Under the pieces are notes generated by a model. The model searched no databases, was not told where the DNA came from, and saw nothing but the letters and a program-made list of their open reading frames with translations. From CAYFLR01 sp964343805 (lineage in GTDB: Bacteria > Bdellovibrionota_B > Oligoflexia > CAYFLR01): DNA of 64,000 bases. Positions 1 to 8,047 of this stretch are shown here, piece after piece. The stretch is taken from the NCBI GenBank assembly GCA_964343805.1, contig CAYFLR010000004.1, positions 124,001-188,000 of the forward strand, in the 5' to 3' direction. The position numbers were made by a program, and so were the translations under genes. The number at the start of each line of letters is the position of its first letter. Positions within the stretch are counted from its first letter, which is position 1.

Positions 1-2
1 AC

Positions 3-407
3 TGTATGAGTAATTGCCCTTATAAAGTAAGGAAGTTTAATTTCTTTGACTATCAAAAACTTTTTAGTGAACCAGAAGGAGAAGATAACCTGCTATCAAA
101 GCTCCTGCACAATCCAGAAGTGACATTGCGTTCTCGAGGAGTGGTGGAGAAGTGTACTTTTTGTGTTCAAAGGCTAAGAAAAGCAGGGAGAGATGGCCAA
201 ATTGATCAAGTAAAAACGGCTTGCCAACAAGCTTGTCCTACCAAAGCGATCCTTTTTGGTAATGCTCATAATCAAAACAGTCAAGTTTATAAGTTGGCTC
301 ATCATCCTTTAGCCTACAAAGTATTAGCTCAATTAAATGTCGAACCCAATGTGAGTTATTTGACCAAGCTGCACAACTCTCATCCTGGAGATAGAAATGA
401 AAGCTAA
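3..407 (+). CDS. actB: Alternative complex III iron-sulfur subunit ActB, C-terminal end (partial)
   Basis: This is the 3' end of a gene that starts before the window. The frame is open from the first bases, so the ATG at 6 is an internal Met. The product is the last part of the ferredoxin-like domain of ActB, which carries electrons from menaquinol through iron-sulfur clusters in the periplasmic arm of alternative complex III. Visible cluster ligands are a Cys just before the first Met, CPYKV, CTFC and CQQACP, in the order expected for 4Fe-4S binding in the CISM family. It overlaps actC by 11 bases, and actC, actD/E and actF follow, which fixes the assignment. How much of the gene lies upstream cannot be seen. 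Confidence 0.88.
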   Translation, partial: CMSNCPYKVRKFNFFDYQKLFSEPEGEDNLLSKLLHNPEVTLRSRGVVEKCTFCVQRLRKAGRDGQIDQVKTACQQACPTKAILFGNAHNQNSQVYKLAHHPLAYKVLAQLNVEPNVSYLTKLHNSHPGDRNES

Positions 408-1668
408 GTCCATTTCTTTTTATCTCATGCTTTCTCTCACCATTTTATCCATGACCTTTGGACTCTATAGTATTTACCTCTCATTAGAAGAGGGGGTAGG
501 TCTTTGGGGGAATAACAACACCATCGCTTGGGGAATTCCCATCGTAAATTTTGTATTTTGGATTGGGGTGGGGCATGCGGGAACCCTCATATCGGCCATT
601 CTCTTTATCTTTAGGCAACAATGGAGAACCGCCATTGCAAGATTTGCAGAAGCCATGACTATTTTTGCTGTAATTACTGCCAGTTTATTCCCTATTCTTC
701 ATACTGGTAGACCTTGGCTGTCCCTAGTTTACCTTTTTCCTTATCCCAATCAAAATGGCATCTGGGTAAATTTTAATTCTCCTTTAGTTTGGGACCTTTT
801 TGCTATTTTAACCTATTTGACTGTTTCTCTTGCTTTCTGGTATTTGGGTTTAATTCCGGACTTTGCCATATTAAGAGATCGAACCCAAAATCCATTCAAG
901 AAAAAGCTTTATCACTTTTTAAGCTTTGGTTGGACTTATGATAGTTCTTCTTGGATCCATTATGAGAAACTCTACGCGTTAATGGCCGGACTAGCCACTC
1001 CATTAGTGGTCTCAGTTCATACCATCGTTAGCTTTGATTTTGCTGCTTCTATTATACCGGGTTGGCACTCCACCATATTTGGTCCTTATTTTGTGGTGGG
1101 GGCAATTTTTTCAGGCTTTGGCATGGTGCTTGCGGTGTTAACTATTTTACGAAAAGCTATGAAATTAGAAGATCTTATTACCGTGGATCATCTTGAGAAA
1201 ATGGCCAAGTTAATTTTAGCCATGAGCATATTGCTAGCCTACTCCTATTTGATGGAGCTTTTCATGGCTATTTACAGCGGTCATGAACAAGAAATATATG
1301 TTTTTTCCAACCGAGCTTTCGGGAAGTTGAAACTCTTTTTTTGGGGTATGATCTTTTTTAATGTGGTTTTACCTCAAGTTTTTTGGATGCCTAGTTTTCG
1401 TCAGAACCCATGGATTCTCCTGACGGTCGGTGTCTTCGTTGGAGTGGGGATGTGGTTAGAACGGTATGTTATTGTCATATCCTCTTTAAGTCGTGATTTC
1501 TTACCAGCTAATTGGTATGATTTTCAGGTTACTCTGATTGATATTGGGCTTACAGTGGGCAGCTTTGGTCTTTTCTTTTTTCTAGTGCTCATTTTTACCA
1601 GGACTCTACCGGTGATCTCGTTAAGTGAGATACAGGCTGAAAAAAGGGAGGGGGAGAGTCATGGATAA
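397..1668 (+). CDS. actC: Alternative complex III integral membrane subunit ActC (NrfD/PsrC-like)
   Basis: A 423-residue polytopic membrane protein of the NrfD/PsrC type. In alternative complex III this subunit is thought to bind and oxidise the quinol and to be one of two homologous membrane cores (ActC and ActF). Many hydrophobic segments are visible, with typical NrfD-family stretches such as GVGHAGTLISAILFIFRQ near residue 58 and FGPYFVVGAIFSGFG near residue 228. It starts inside the end of actB and its stop overlaps the start of the next gene by 8 bases, so translation is probably coupled. Length is close to the usual ActC length. The family assignment is strong; quinol binding is inferred from family knowledge. 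Confidence 0.9.
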   Translation: MKAKSISFYLMLSLTILSMTFGLYSIYLSLEEGVGLWGNNNTIAWGIPIVNFVFWIGVGHAGTLISAILFIFRQQWRTAIARFAEAMTIFAVITASLFPILHTGRPWLSLVYLFPYPNQNGIWVNFNSPLVWDLFAILTYLTVSLAFWYLGLIPDFAILRDRTQNPFKKKLYHFLSFGWTYDSSSWIHYEKLYALMAGLATPLVVSVHTIVSFDFAASIIPGWHSTIFGPYFVVGAIFSGFGMVLAVLTILRKAMKLEDLITVDHLEKMAKLILAMSILLAYSYLMELFMAIYSGHEQEIYVFSNRAFGKLKLFFWGMIFFNVVLPQVFWMPSFRQNPWILLTVGVFVGVGMWLERYVIVISSLSRDFLPANWYDFQVTLIDIGLTVGSFGLFFFLVLIFTRTLPVISLSEIQAEKREGESHG

Positions 1669-2779
1669 TAAAAAGGGAGCCACCTATGTCACAGCTCTTT
1701 TTGATTCTATCGATTCTCTTAAAAAGTTCGGAGAAAGTATCCAAAAGTACCCGGAATTAAAGTGTGAGGTATTCTCTTCCTTTCCAATCAGAATCCCCAT
1801 TCCAGGGGTAAATAGATTTTCTGATCCCCCGAGTTCCTTCTTATTGATCTGGGCCCTTCGTCTTGGGTTGCTTAGCTTCTTATTGGGAGGGGTCTTAATT
1901 TACTTTACCTCTGCCATTGATTATCCACTTTTATATGGTGGAAAGGATTATTTTAACTGGCCATCGGTGGTGCCTGTCTTGTTTGAAATGACAATATTTG
2001 GTGCGGTTCATGGAGCCTTTTTCATCTTTCTCTATTCATTAGTAAATAGAAAATTAACAAACTCACTTCGAAAGCAGCCATCGTTTTTACCGGCCATTTC
2101 CAATGGCCAATATGGGGTTCTGCTGAAAGGTGATTCTTTAAATGCTAGCCATCCTATAGTATTAAACTTAAAACAAGTGGGAGGCTTGGAAATTAACTTA
2201 AAAGAGAGTGAGTCAGAAGGCACCTCCGGTATTAATTTTAAGTGGTGGGCAGGTGTGAGCCTGGGGTTGGCCCTACCCTCTTCTGTCTTAACTTATTTTA
2301 TTGCCGGCTATTTGGTCACCTATTCACCCTTTAATTGGATGGAAAAACAGTCAAAATATCAAACCGGGGATGCCTTAAGCCCCCATCTAGAGCCGGTTGC
2401 CGGGACTGTTGCGGAGGGATTTCTTCCCTATTCGGATGCTCTAGAACCGAATAGAGAGATTTATTTACTAGATCCACTTGAGCCGAGTAAAGAGATGTTG
2501 AAAAGAGGTCAAAGCAACTACGATATTTTTTGTGCGGTTTGTCATGACAAGCAAGGTTTAGGTGAGCATCAACTTACTAAATTATTCCCTAAACCTCCCA
2601 GTTTAAAAAGTGAGAGAGTGAAGAACATGAGTGATGGTCGACTGTTCCATATTATATCTAATGGGAAGGGTTTAATGAAGGGGTATAAAGGGCAATTGAA
2701 AAGAGTGGCAAGGTGGGAAGTTGTGAACTATCTTCGAACTTTAACGGAAGAAAATGATGAGGAGGCTATAGAAAATTGA
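1661..2779 (+). CDS. ActD-ActE fusion: DUF3341 membrane domain joined to monohaem cytochrome c
   Basis: One uninterrupted reading frame covers two normally separate complex III subunits. The first part is ActD-like (DUF3341): a short soluble domain beginning ATYVTALFD, then two membrane helices around the TSAIDYPLLYGGK loop. After a third hydrophobic stretch (about residues 200-222) comes an ActE-like cytochrome c with haem motif CAVCH at residues 291-295 and a likely axial Met in GLMKGY at residue 339. I place the start at the ATG at 1661, behind a GGGAGGGGGAG ribosome site, rather than at a GTG 36 bases earlier. It overlaps actC by 8 bases and the next start by 4. The third helix would anchor the cytochrome on the periplasmic side. 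Confidence 0.85.
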   Translation: MDNKKGATYVTALFDSIDSLKKFGESIQKYPELKCEVFSSFPIRIPIPGVNRFSDPPSSFLLIWALRLGLLSFLLGGVLIYFTSAIDYPLLYGGKDYFNWPSVVPVLFEMTIFGAVHGAFFIFLYSLVNRKLTNSLRKQPSFLPAISNGQYGVLLKGDSLNASHPIVLNLKQVGGLEINLKESESEGTSGINFKWWAGVSLGLALPSSVLTYFIAGYLVTYSPFNWMEKQSKYQTGDALSPHLEPVAGTVAEGFLPYSDALEPNREIYLLDPLEPSKEMLKRGQSNYDIFCAVCHDKQGLGEHQLTKLFPKPPSLKSERVKNMSDGRLFHIISNGKGLMKGYKGQLKRVARWEVVNYLRTLTEENDEEAIEN

Positions 2780-3840
2780 GCTTTTTTAGGAAAAAAATAA
2801 AACTACAGCATTGGGCTTTGGTTTTAATTTTACTCGGCCTCCTCTTAATGGGACTCATGTATAATCCCACCCGAAGTAATTTTGCACTTCTTCATATTAA
2901 AATGTGGTGGATTAGTTTTTCCATAGGAGCACTTCTCTGGCTGGCCATTGAATCACTTTGTTCTTCTAAATGGAGTCGATCCCTGACTCCTATTTTTCAA
3001 AAGGTGAGTGGGTTTATTTTATTCTATCCTCTGTTCTTGTTTCCTTTTTTAATTAAAGGGATTTATCTTATCTACCCCTGGGCTCAAGGCGAAAAGGGGG
3101 AGCAGGGGGGGCATCATTTCTACTCCTCGGTGATGGCTTTTCAAGGTCGTACATTTGGCTACTTCATTATTTTGTTGGCTCTATTTTGGGGTTACCGACG
3201 AAATAAAAGCTGGTCTTCTCTCGCTCTGCCCATCTTGCTATTTACAGCTTCGTTTCTTGCCATTGAATTTATCATGAGCTTGGAGTCTCCCTTTATATCA
3301 ACTATCTTTGGTCTTTATTATATTGTGGGCTGTCTCATTGCCTCCCTTGCTTTTATTATTATCTTGGTGACCGTTTCCAACTTCATTTCAAAAGAGAGAT
3401 ATCCTTTGTCTCTTCATACAAGAGAAAGCCTCGGAGCGTATCTATTGGGATTGAATGTTCTATGGTTGTACTTGGCATATAACCAATACCTATTGATCTG
3501 GTATGGAAATCTGCCTTCGGAGGTTCCTTACTATTTAAAACGATCATCCGCTGACTATCAGTCCCTAATGGTTCTACTTTTGGTGGGTCATGCCTTTTTT
3601 CCATTTGTCTGCTTGCTTTCTTCAAAGGGGAGGCAAAACATCAAGGTTCTTTTTATGGTCTCTTTAGTTCTTTTTACCTCTCATTATTTTGACCTCTATT
3701 ATTTAATCATGCCTAACTATCAAATGGAGTTTGTGTGGGGGGCAAATGAGTTTGGTTCTTTAATTTTGACGATAGGTTTAGGGATTTTCTTTCTATCAAA
3801 GAGGTGGTTTGGTTCACTGCCCTTACTTGACAAAAAATAA
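2776..3840 (+). CDS. actF: Alternative complex III integral membrane subunit ActF
   Basis: A 354-residue membrane protein with about ten hydrophobic segments, the second NrfD-like core of alternative complex III. Order in the operon (after actC and actD/E) and topology match ActF; primary sequence similarity to ActC is low, as is usual. The start is a TTG at 2776 that overlaps the upstream stop codon and has GAGGAGG about ten bases before it. No terminal-oxidase gene follows, unlike in many Act clusters; instead a palindromic repeat begins 25 bases after the stop. Confidence 0.82.
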   Translation: MSFFRKKIKLQHWALVLILLGLLLMGLMYNPTRSNFALLHIKMWWISFSIGALLWLAIESLCSSKWSRSLTPIFQKVSGFILFYPLFLFPFLIKGIYLIYPWAQGEKGEQGGHHFYSSVMAFQGRTFGYFIILLALFWGYRRNKSWSSLALPILLFTASFLAIEFIMSLESPFISTIFGLYYIVGCLIASLAFIIILVTVSNFISKERYPLSLHTRESLGAYLLGLNVLWLYLAYNQYLLIWYGNLPSEVPYYLKRSSADYQSLMVLLLVGHAFFPFVCLLSSKGRQNIKVLFMVSLVLFTSHYFDLYYLIMPNYQMEFVWGANEFGSLILTIGLGIFFLSKRWFGSLPLLDKK

Positions 3841-3864
3841 CCCACAGGGTATGGATTCTTTAAT

Positions 3865-4023
3865 CCTGGATCCTCAGAACTTTTGGATCTAGAAGTTGGT
3901 GATGCTTGTGCTTCAAAGTTTTTGCTAAAATCCCAGATTCACCTGGATGATTCGAGGATTTTAGTAAAAACTTTGGAGGGCAATGATTGCCGGCTGCTTT
4001 TCTAAAAGCTCTGAGGATCCAGG
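3865..4023. repeat. Nested palindromic repeat, copy 1
   Basis: Outer arms at 3865-3884 and 4004-4023 are 20 bases long and pair with one mismatch (CCTGGATCCTCAGA... against ...TCTGAGGATCCAGG). Inside them, 3914-3933 and 3956-3975 form a second 20-base inverted repeat with one wobble. The segment GCAATGATTGCCGGCTGC near 3980 recurs with few changes in copy 2 at 7947. The element sits directly after actF and before a divergent-looking small gene, where it could act as a terminator or as a mobile non-autonomous element. It carries no plausible coding sequence. Confidence 0.8.
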
Positions 4024-4057
4024 TTTAATTTTGATCGAACTTTTTTTGAGGACAATT

Positions 4058-4450
4058 ATGAAGAATTTATTAATGCTGCTGTTGGCATCACTCCTTTTTA
4101 CTAATGTTGCCATGGCCACTCAATCCTTTACCATCGAAAAGGATGGGCAAACCTATCAATGTGATTTAAAGGATGATTACAGTAAGGTCTGTTGGAATGA
4201 ATGTCCCTACTCTTTTTCTTCCTGTAAACAGCAGTGTGGGCCGGGAGTGGCCTGTATGGAAAAGTGCAGTGGTCATTTTAGCACCTGCGCAAAAGTATGC
4301 AAAGTCAACACTGAAGAATACAAAGATCTCTGCTGGAGTCGTTGTGATTCCTCTTTTTCAAGTTGTCTCTCCTATTGTGGAAAAGGTGTCAGCTGCTTTA
4401 ATAAATGCCCTTGGTCCTTTAACAGCTGTAATGAGAAGTGTAAATTGTAA
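4058..4450 (+). CDS. Secreted cysteine-rich protein with duplicated eight-cysteine module
   Basis: The likely start is the ATG at 4058 (130 residues), since it opens a clean signal peptide (MKNLLMLLLASLLFTNVAMA) whereas the upstream ATG at 3983 lies in the palindromic repeat. The mature protein holds 17 Cys. Sixteen fall into two tandem modules that align well: each begins CWxxC, continues SFSSC, then GxGVxC, KC, and ends with F(S/N)(T/S)C and C. Such spacing suggests many disulfides and an exported, compact protein. I do not recognise the family. It stands alone on its strand; the next gene converges with it 9 bases away. Confidence 0.75.
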   Translation: MKNLLMLLLASLLFTNVAMATQSFTIEKDGQTYQCDLKDDYSKVCWNECPYSFSSCKQQCGPGVACMEKCSGHFSTCAKVCKVNTEEYKDLCWSRCDSSFSSCLSYCGKGVSCFNKCPWSFNSCNEKCKL

Positions 4451-4459
4451 GTGAATTAA

Positions 4460-5581
4460 TCAGGGTCCAGTGACTCTTCTTGGTGAATCACTTATTTCGG
4501 CATTGAGAGAATCGCTGGAATCTTCTGTCTCCACTTCATCACTCTCTTGAGGCTGTTCGTTTGTTAAAAGTCCACTGGCTGCTAATTCACTCACCGTATT
4601 TCTAACCGAACTGCCATTAGTAGGCATGAGTATTACATTTTTTTCTTGATCTACATTAAAACCTAGACCTGCCATAATTCCTTTAACATCTATAACATAA
4701 GAAATATTGCCATGTACTTCTGCAGATACAGCAGCACCCATTTCATAGCCAACCACCATAAATGGATTTTGAAACCATTTTTCGGATCCCCATTGATGAA
4801 GAGCTCCTGCTTTGATGTTAATACCTATATTGGCAATAGCGGTTTTAGAAGCAGCGAGAACGGGTCCAACAAAATCACTTGGTTTTTCAAGGGTCCCCCA
4901 GATGAGTCCCATTCCTACACGGTATCTGGTGCCTCCACCTGCACCTACTCCTAGGTTTAAATTTGGCCAACCGATCCATGCTGTCTGGTATTCATGGTAG
5001 CTGACTTGCTCTTTAGATATCATATCAATGCGTGTAACGTGGAACGGCTGGATAACCAAACCAATAGAAGCAGATCCGCCTCCACCAACTTTAGTGTTAA
5101 CCGTGAAAACACCTCCAACATAAAACAGGAGAGCTGTTGGTAAAATATCTGCACCCGTTGCACCTTCATGATCGATATTAAGTGAATGGGCAAAGAGTTG
5201 GCTTACTAATTCATCAAAATTTGCATAGGAGGCATCAAGAGTGGATAAGGCTTCTTCTTTGTATTCACTGTCTGGTAATAAGGTATTGATTTTATGAGTT
5301 AAAAGCTTGAGGCTCTGTTTGAGCATGGTGACCTTGGTATCGTCTTTCATATAGCTATAAGGGGTCTTTAGATAGGTGTAGTTGCCTACACGAGTGATTT
5401 TAACTCCCTTTTGAGAGCGCGAATAGCGTGGGACTTGATATCTGATGTTGGTATCAGTTAATTCACTTTTATTACTTGGGGTACTTTCGTAGTCAGGGTC
5501 TCCACAGGAGGATAACAGTGTCATCATAGTTAAAACAGACAGAATGACTAAGAGTTTGTTTGAAAGGCTTCCAAGCTTCAT
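4460..5581 (-). CDS. Lipoprotein of unknown function, Gly-rich C-terminal region
   Basis: A 373-residue protein with a lipoprotein signal ending LLSSC (Cys 26), so it is predicted to be lipid-anchored. After a polar linker of about 100 residues comes a domain rich in Gly and aromatic residues (GGGGSASIGLVIQPF, GVGAGGGTRYRVGMGLIWG, VVGYEMGAAVSAEV) with alternating hydrophobic pattern, which could form beta strands. The last 40 residues are acidic and Ser-rich. I cannot assign a family. A cytochrome gene lies 127 bases upstream on the same strand; an operon with it is possible but not shown. Confidence 0.65.
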   Translation of the reverse strand: MKLGSLSNKLLVILSVLTMMTLLSSCGDPDYESTPSNKSELTDTNIRYQVPRYSRSQKGVKITRVGNYTYLKTPYSYMKDDTKVTMLKQSLKLLTHKINTLLPDSEYKEEALSTLDASYANFDELVSQLFAHSLNIDHEGATGADILPTALLFYVGGVFTVNTKVGGGGSASIGLVIQPFHVTRIDMISKEQVSYHEYQTAWIGWPNLNLGVGAGGGTRYRVGMGLIWGTLEKPSDFVGPVLAASKTAIANIGINIKAGALHQWGSEKWFQNPFMVVGYEMGAAVSAEVHGNISYVIDVKGIMAGLGFNVDQEKNVILMPTNGSSVRNTVSELAASGLLTNEQPQESDEVETEDSSDSLNAEISDSPRRVTGP

Positions 5582-5708
5582 GGGGTTGCTCCTTTTAGTT
5601 TAATAGAGATGGGTCATAGACCCGGCAGACCCCATGGTTTTATCATTTAAATGGATAAAGTACAAATAAAAATATAGAAAATAACAAAAAAATATAAAAA
5701 GAGTAGTA

Positions 5709-6353
5709 TTATAGTGTGGATAGAAAGTTTATTATACTGTCTAGTTCTTCCTGACTCACCCGGCTTTCAAATTGGATGGCTTTGAGTGTTCCACTCATAA
5801 TTCCTTTAGAAAAACCTTTGGTTATAATTAGATCAGGCTTGAGAATCTCAAGTTTGATCTGCTCTTTATTGAACTTCTTACCCATATTATAAAAGCTGGG
5901 ACCTGCCAAAATTTCATCTTTTTTAAGACTGTGGCAGGTTAGGCAGAGATATTGGTTCAGAGCTTTAGGAATTTGACTTTTTTGGTCTCTGTCAGCTTGG
6001 TGTATCTTCTTCTTAGGTTCTGGTAGGGACTTTAAAAAGGCTTTATAAATGAGATTCCAGTTCTTTTCATTTTGGTTGAGGGCATGATTATTGAGTTTTA
6101 AAATATAAGGGCTATTTAATAAGTAATTCCGGAAGATCGCCCGACTCTTACGCCATCGATGTTCTTTAAGAAGGCTGCGGATGAGGGGGGTGAGATCTTT
6201 AGCAAGAGATTGTATGAGTGAGCGTTGAGGTTCAGGTAAAGAGGTTAAATGTCTATAAACCTTAGATATTTCTTGCTGAAGTTGGTTACTATGACTTAAA
6301 TCTTTTGCCCAAATTGGATTGTATAAGCAGAAGATTATGAGCAATTGAAGCAC
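5709..6353 (-). CDS. Secreted c-type cytochrome (monohaem)
   Basis: A 214-residue protein with a short N-terminal hydrophobic export signal, a helical region with many charged residues, and a C-terminal cytochrome c domain. The haem-binding motif CLTCH is at residues 137-141 and the likely sixth ligand is the Met in GIMSGT (residue 186). The start is a GTG at 6353 with GAGGG just before it. It begins 44 bases after the stop of the next gene on the same strand, so the two are probably co-transcribed. It would act in the periplasm as an electron carrier or as the haem domain of an unrecognised enzyme. Confidence 0.72.
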   Translation of the reverse strand: MLQLLIIFCLYNPIWAKDLSHSNQLQQEISKVYRHLTSLPEPQRSLIQSLAKDLTPLIRSLLKEHRWRKSRAIFRNYLLNSPYILKLNNHALNQNEKNWNLIYKAFLKSLPEPKKKIHQADRDQKSQIPKALNQYLCLTCHSLKKDEILAGPSFYNMGKKFNKEQIKLEILKPDLIITKGFSKGIMSGTLKAIQFESRVSQEELDSIINFLSTL

Positions 6354-6396
6354 AGGACCCTCTAATAAATCAACGGTTCTTTTAACCTGGACTAAA

Positions 6397-7281
6397 TTAG
6401 TCTTTTTGACCAGTCACTGCCTTTAGAGCGCTTTCTATATCACTAGGAGCACTCATAATGCCTGCAAATTGGGCCATAGTAAGATCTGGAAAGCTAATGG
6501 CTATGCGAAATCGAGCATTTAAAGCATAAGCTTTTCCTTTGGATATAACTATTTCATAGGGGAGATGGGCTGTATGACTCAGCTTACCTTGATCAATATC
6601 TTGCATAATAGTTCGATCAGAACTCATATCTTTGGTCATGTGAACTCCGATAATGGTCTCTCCACCCTTAGGAAGATCAAGCCTATAAACTTTGCTAACC
6701 CCTCCTAGGTTCCGAGCTAGTCCGTTCTCAATGATTTCTATTGCTTTTTTATTACTGGAAAAATTACCTAAGAGGTCGGGTTCATCAAAGTAGGGCATGC
6801 CGAACATATAATGGTAAGATCTCAAGTTTTCTGCTGAAATGCCCTCATCCGATCCAAAAAGTTTTATAAAACCGAGGGTTTTTGCTAATTTACTGGTGGT
6901 ATCTTTAGGGATTTTTTTCATTCGGTAAGCGTTGGCCCAATAGGGGGGATAGGTGTAACTGACTTGGGAAATATCCTTTTTCTTTGTTATTGCAACTCTG
7001 ACAACCGATCCATAAGCACCAAATTGACTCATTGTCGCAATGGATTGGAGTTCTTTGTTGGTAATAATTAGAATATATGTTTGGGCATAGGGTTTAACTT
7101 CTCCTAATATTTGGAAACCAGCATTTGTGAGTAGTAGTTTTTGCTCAGCAACTTGCATTTTACCCTTCACTTCGGCAGCTAAAACAAATGGCTTTAATGG
7201 AACCTGTTTGGCATAGGCTAAAATCCCGAAATTAATTGATATGTATGTGCTGATGAGAAGCAGGATTGATCTTTTAAACAT
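6397..7281 (-). CDS. Secreted protein of unknown function, paired with a cytochrome c
   Basis: A 294-residue exported protein with signal peptide ending near AYA-KQ (residues 23-26). The mature part has a segment reading AEVKGKMQVAEQKLLLTNAGF, then ITNKELQSIA, a pattern that faintly recalls DUF302-type repeats, followed by a longer domain with IGVHMTKDMSSDRTIM. No metal or catalytic motif stands out. It precedes the cytochrome c gene by 44 bases. By position, a role in delivering something to, or reducing something with, that cytochrome is conceivable, but this is only an inference. Confidence 0.6.
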   Translation of the reverse strand: MFKRSILLLISTYISINFGILAYAKQVPLKPFVLAAEVKGKMQVAEQKLLLTNAGFQILGEVKPYAQTYILIITNKELQSIATMSQFGAYGSVVRVAITKKKDISQVSYTYPPYWANAYRMKKIPKDTTSKLAKTLGFIKLFGSDEGISAENLRSYHYMFGMPYFDEPDLLGNFSSNKKAIEIIENGLARNLGGVSKVYRLDLPKGGETIIGVHMTKDMSSDRTIMQDIDQGKLSHTAHLPYEIVISKGKAYALNARFRIAISFPDLTMAQFAGIMSAPSDIESALKAVTGQKD

Positions 7282-7430
7282 GGAAGGCTCCTTAAATCCA
7301 ATAGTTCATATCATTGGGTTATTCTACTTAAGTTATACAAATTAAAACTAAAAATACTAGCATAAAACCAAAATTCACTGATAAAATAGTTATAATACCT
7401 ATGCTAAAACTCTAAGAAAGGCGGGAAACC

Positions 7431-7874
7431 ATGAGTTCACCTAAGTTTAAACGTAGAAACTACTTGATAAACGCTAAATTTCAGATCCACTTCGTCTTTC
7501 TCATGATATTCCTTTCTGCCATAGCTATTGGTATCTTTTATGCGGTGGAGATGTATTATTTGAAAGGGTTTTTTGTTGATAAGAAGAATCTATGTGAAGA
7601 CAGCAAGCTATTTTGGTATACCTCTTCAAATATCAAACATTCTCTGGACCTCATATTCATTATCAAGTCCGTTATCCTGACTGTTCTCTTATTAGTTGCC
7701 GGAATCCTTTATTCCCACCGGGTGGCAGGACCCATCTATCGGATGCGTTGCCATATGAAGGCCATGATGGAGGGAAAAGAGAATATGCCTCAGCTTGGTT
7801 TTAGAGAGAATGATTTTTTTCCCGAATTAGCTGATGATTTTAACCGCCTAATGGATAAATTAAAAAAAGGGTAA
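7431..7874 (+). CDS. Small two-helix membrane protein with HAMP domain
   Basis: A 147-residue protein with two membrane helices (about residues 22-44 and 76-97) around a 30-residue periplasmic loop, followed by a HAMP-type linker starting SHRVAGPIYRMR and ending FNRLMDKLKKG. There is no output domain after the HAMP. Such HAMP-only proteins are known in Bdellovibrio-like bacteria and may work with a separate kinase or as a structural modulator. The same SHR(V/S)AGP(I/L)Y junction recurs in the fusion protein at 48777. The start ATG follows AAAGGCGGGAAA; a TATAAT at 7391 lacks a convincing -35 element. Confidence 0.72.
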   Translation: MSSPKFKRRNYLINAKFQIHFVFLMIFLSAIAIGIFYAVEMYYLKGFFVDKKNLCEDSKLFWYTSSNIKHSLDLIFIIKSVILTVLLLVAGILYSHRVAGPIYRMRCHMKAMMEGKENMPQLGFRENDFFPELADDFNRLMDKLKKG

Positions 7875-7918
7875 AAATGTTATTTCCCAATCAATTCATC
7901 TTGTGTTAGGGTCTTTTT

Positions 7919-8007
7919 AAACCTGTATCCTCAGAACCATTTGAGTGCAATGATCGCTAACTGCCTTTCAAGCGGAACGCCGCCCGAAAGTTCTGAGGAT
8001 AAAGGTT
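7919..8007. repeat. Nested palindromic repeat, copy 2
   Basis: Arms AACCTGTATCCTCAGAAC at 7920-7937 and its near-complement at 7990-8007 pair over 18 bases with one mismatch. The core GCAATGATCGCTAACTGC (7947) matches copy 1 at 3980, with 18 of 23 bases identical over the full core. A second, GC-rich hairpin (AAGCGGAACGCCGCCCG) occupies the middle. It separates a HAMP protein gene from a secreted protein gene and ends 40 bases before the latter's start, so it may also influence transcription. Confidence 0.78.
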
Positions 8008-8047
8008 ATATCTGAGTTAGTTTGAAGATGCTATTTGGAGTTTTTAA

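Noticed and set aside
3983..4057. Upstream ATG start for the Cys-rich protein
   Set aside because: It would add 25 residues encoded by the palindromic repeat before a clean signal peptide.
4173..4454. 93-residue frame overlapping the Cys-rich gene
   Set aside because: It lacks a signal and ribosome site; the overlapping frame with signal peptide and spaced Cys is far better.
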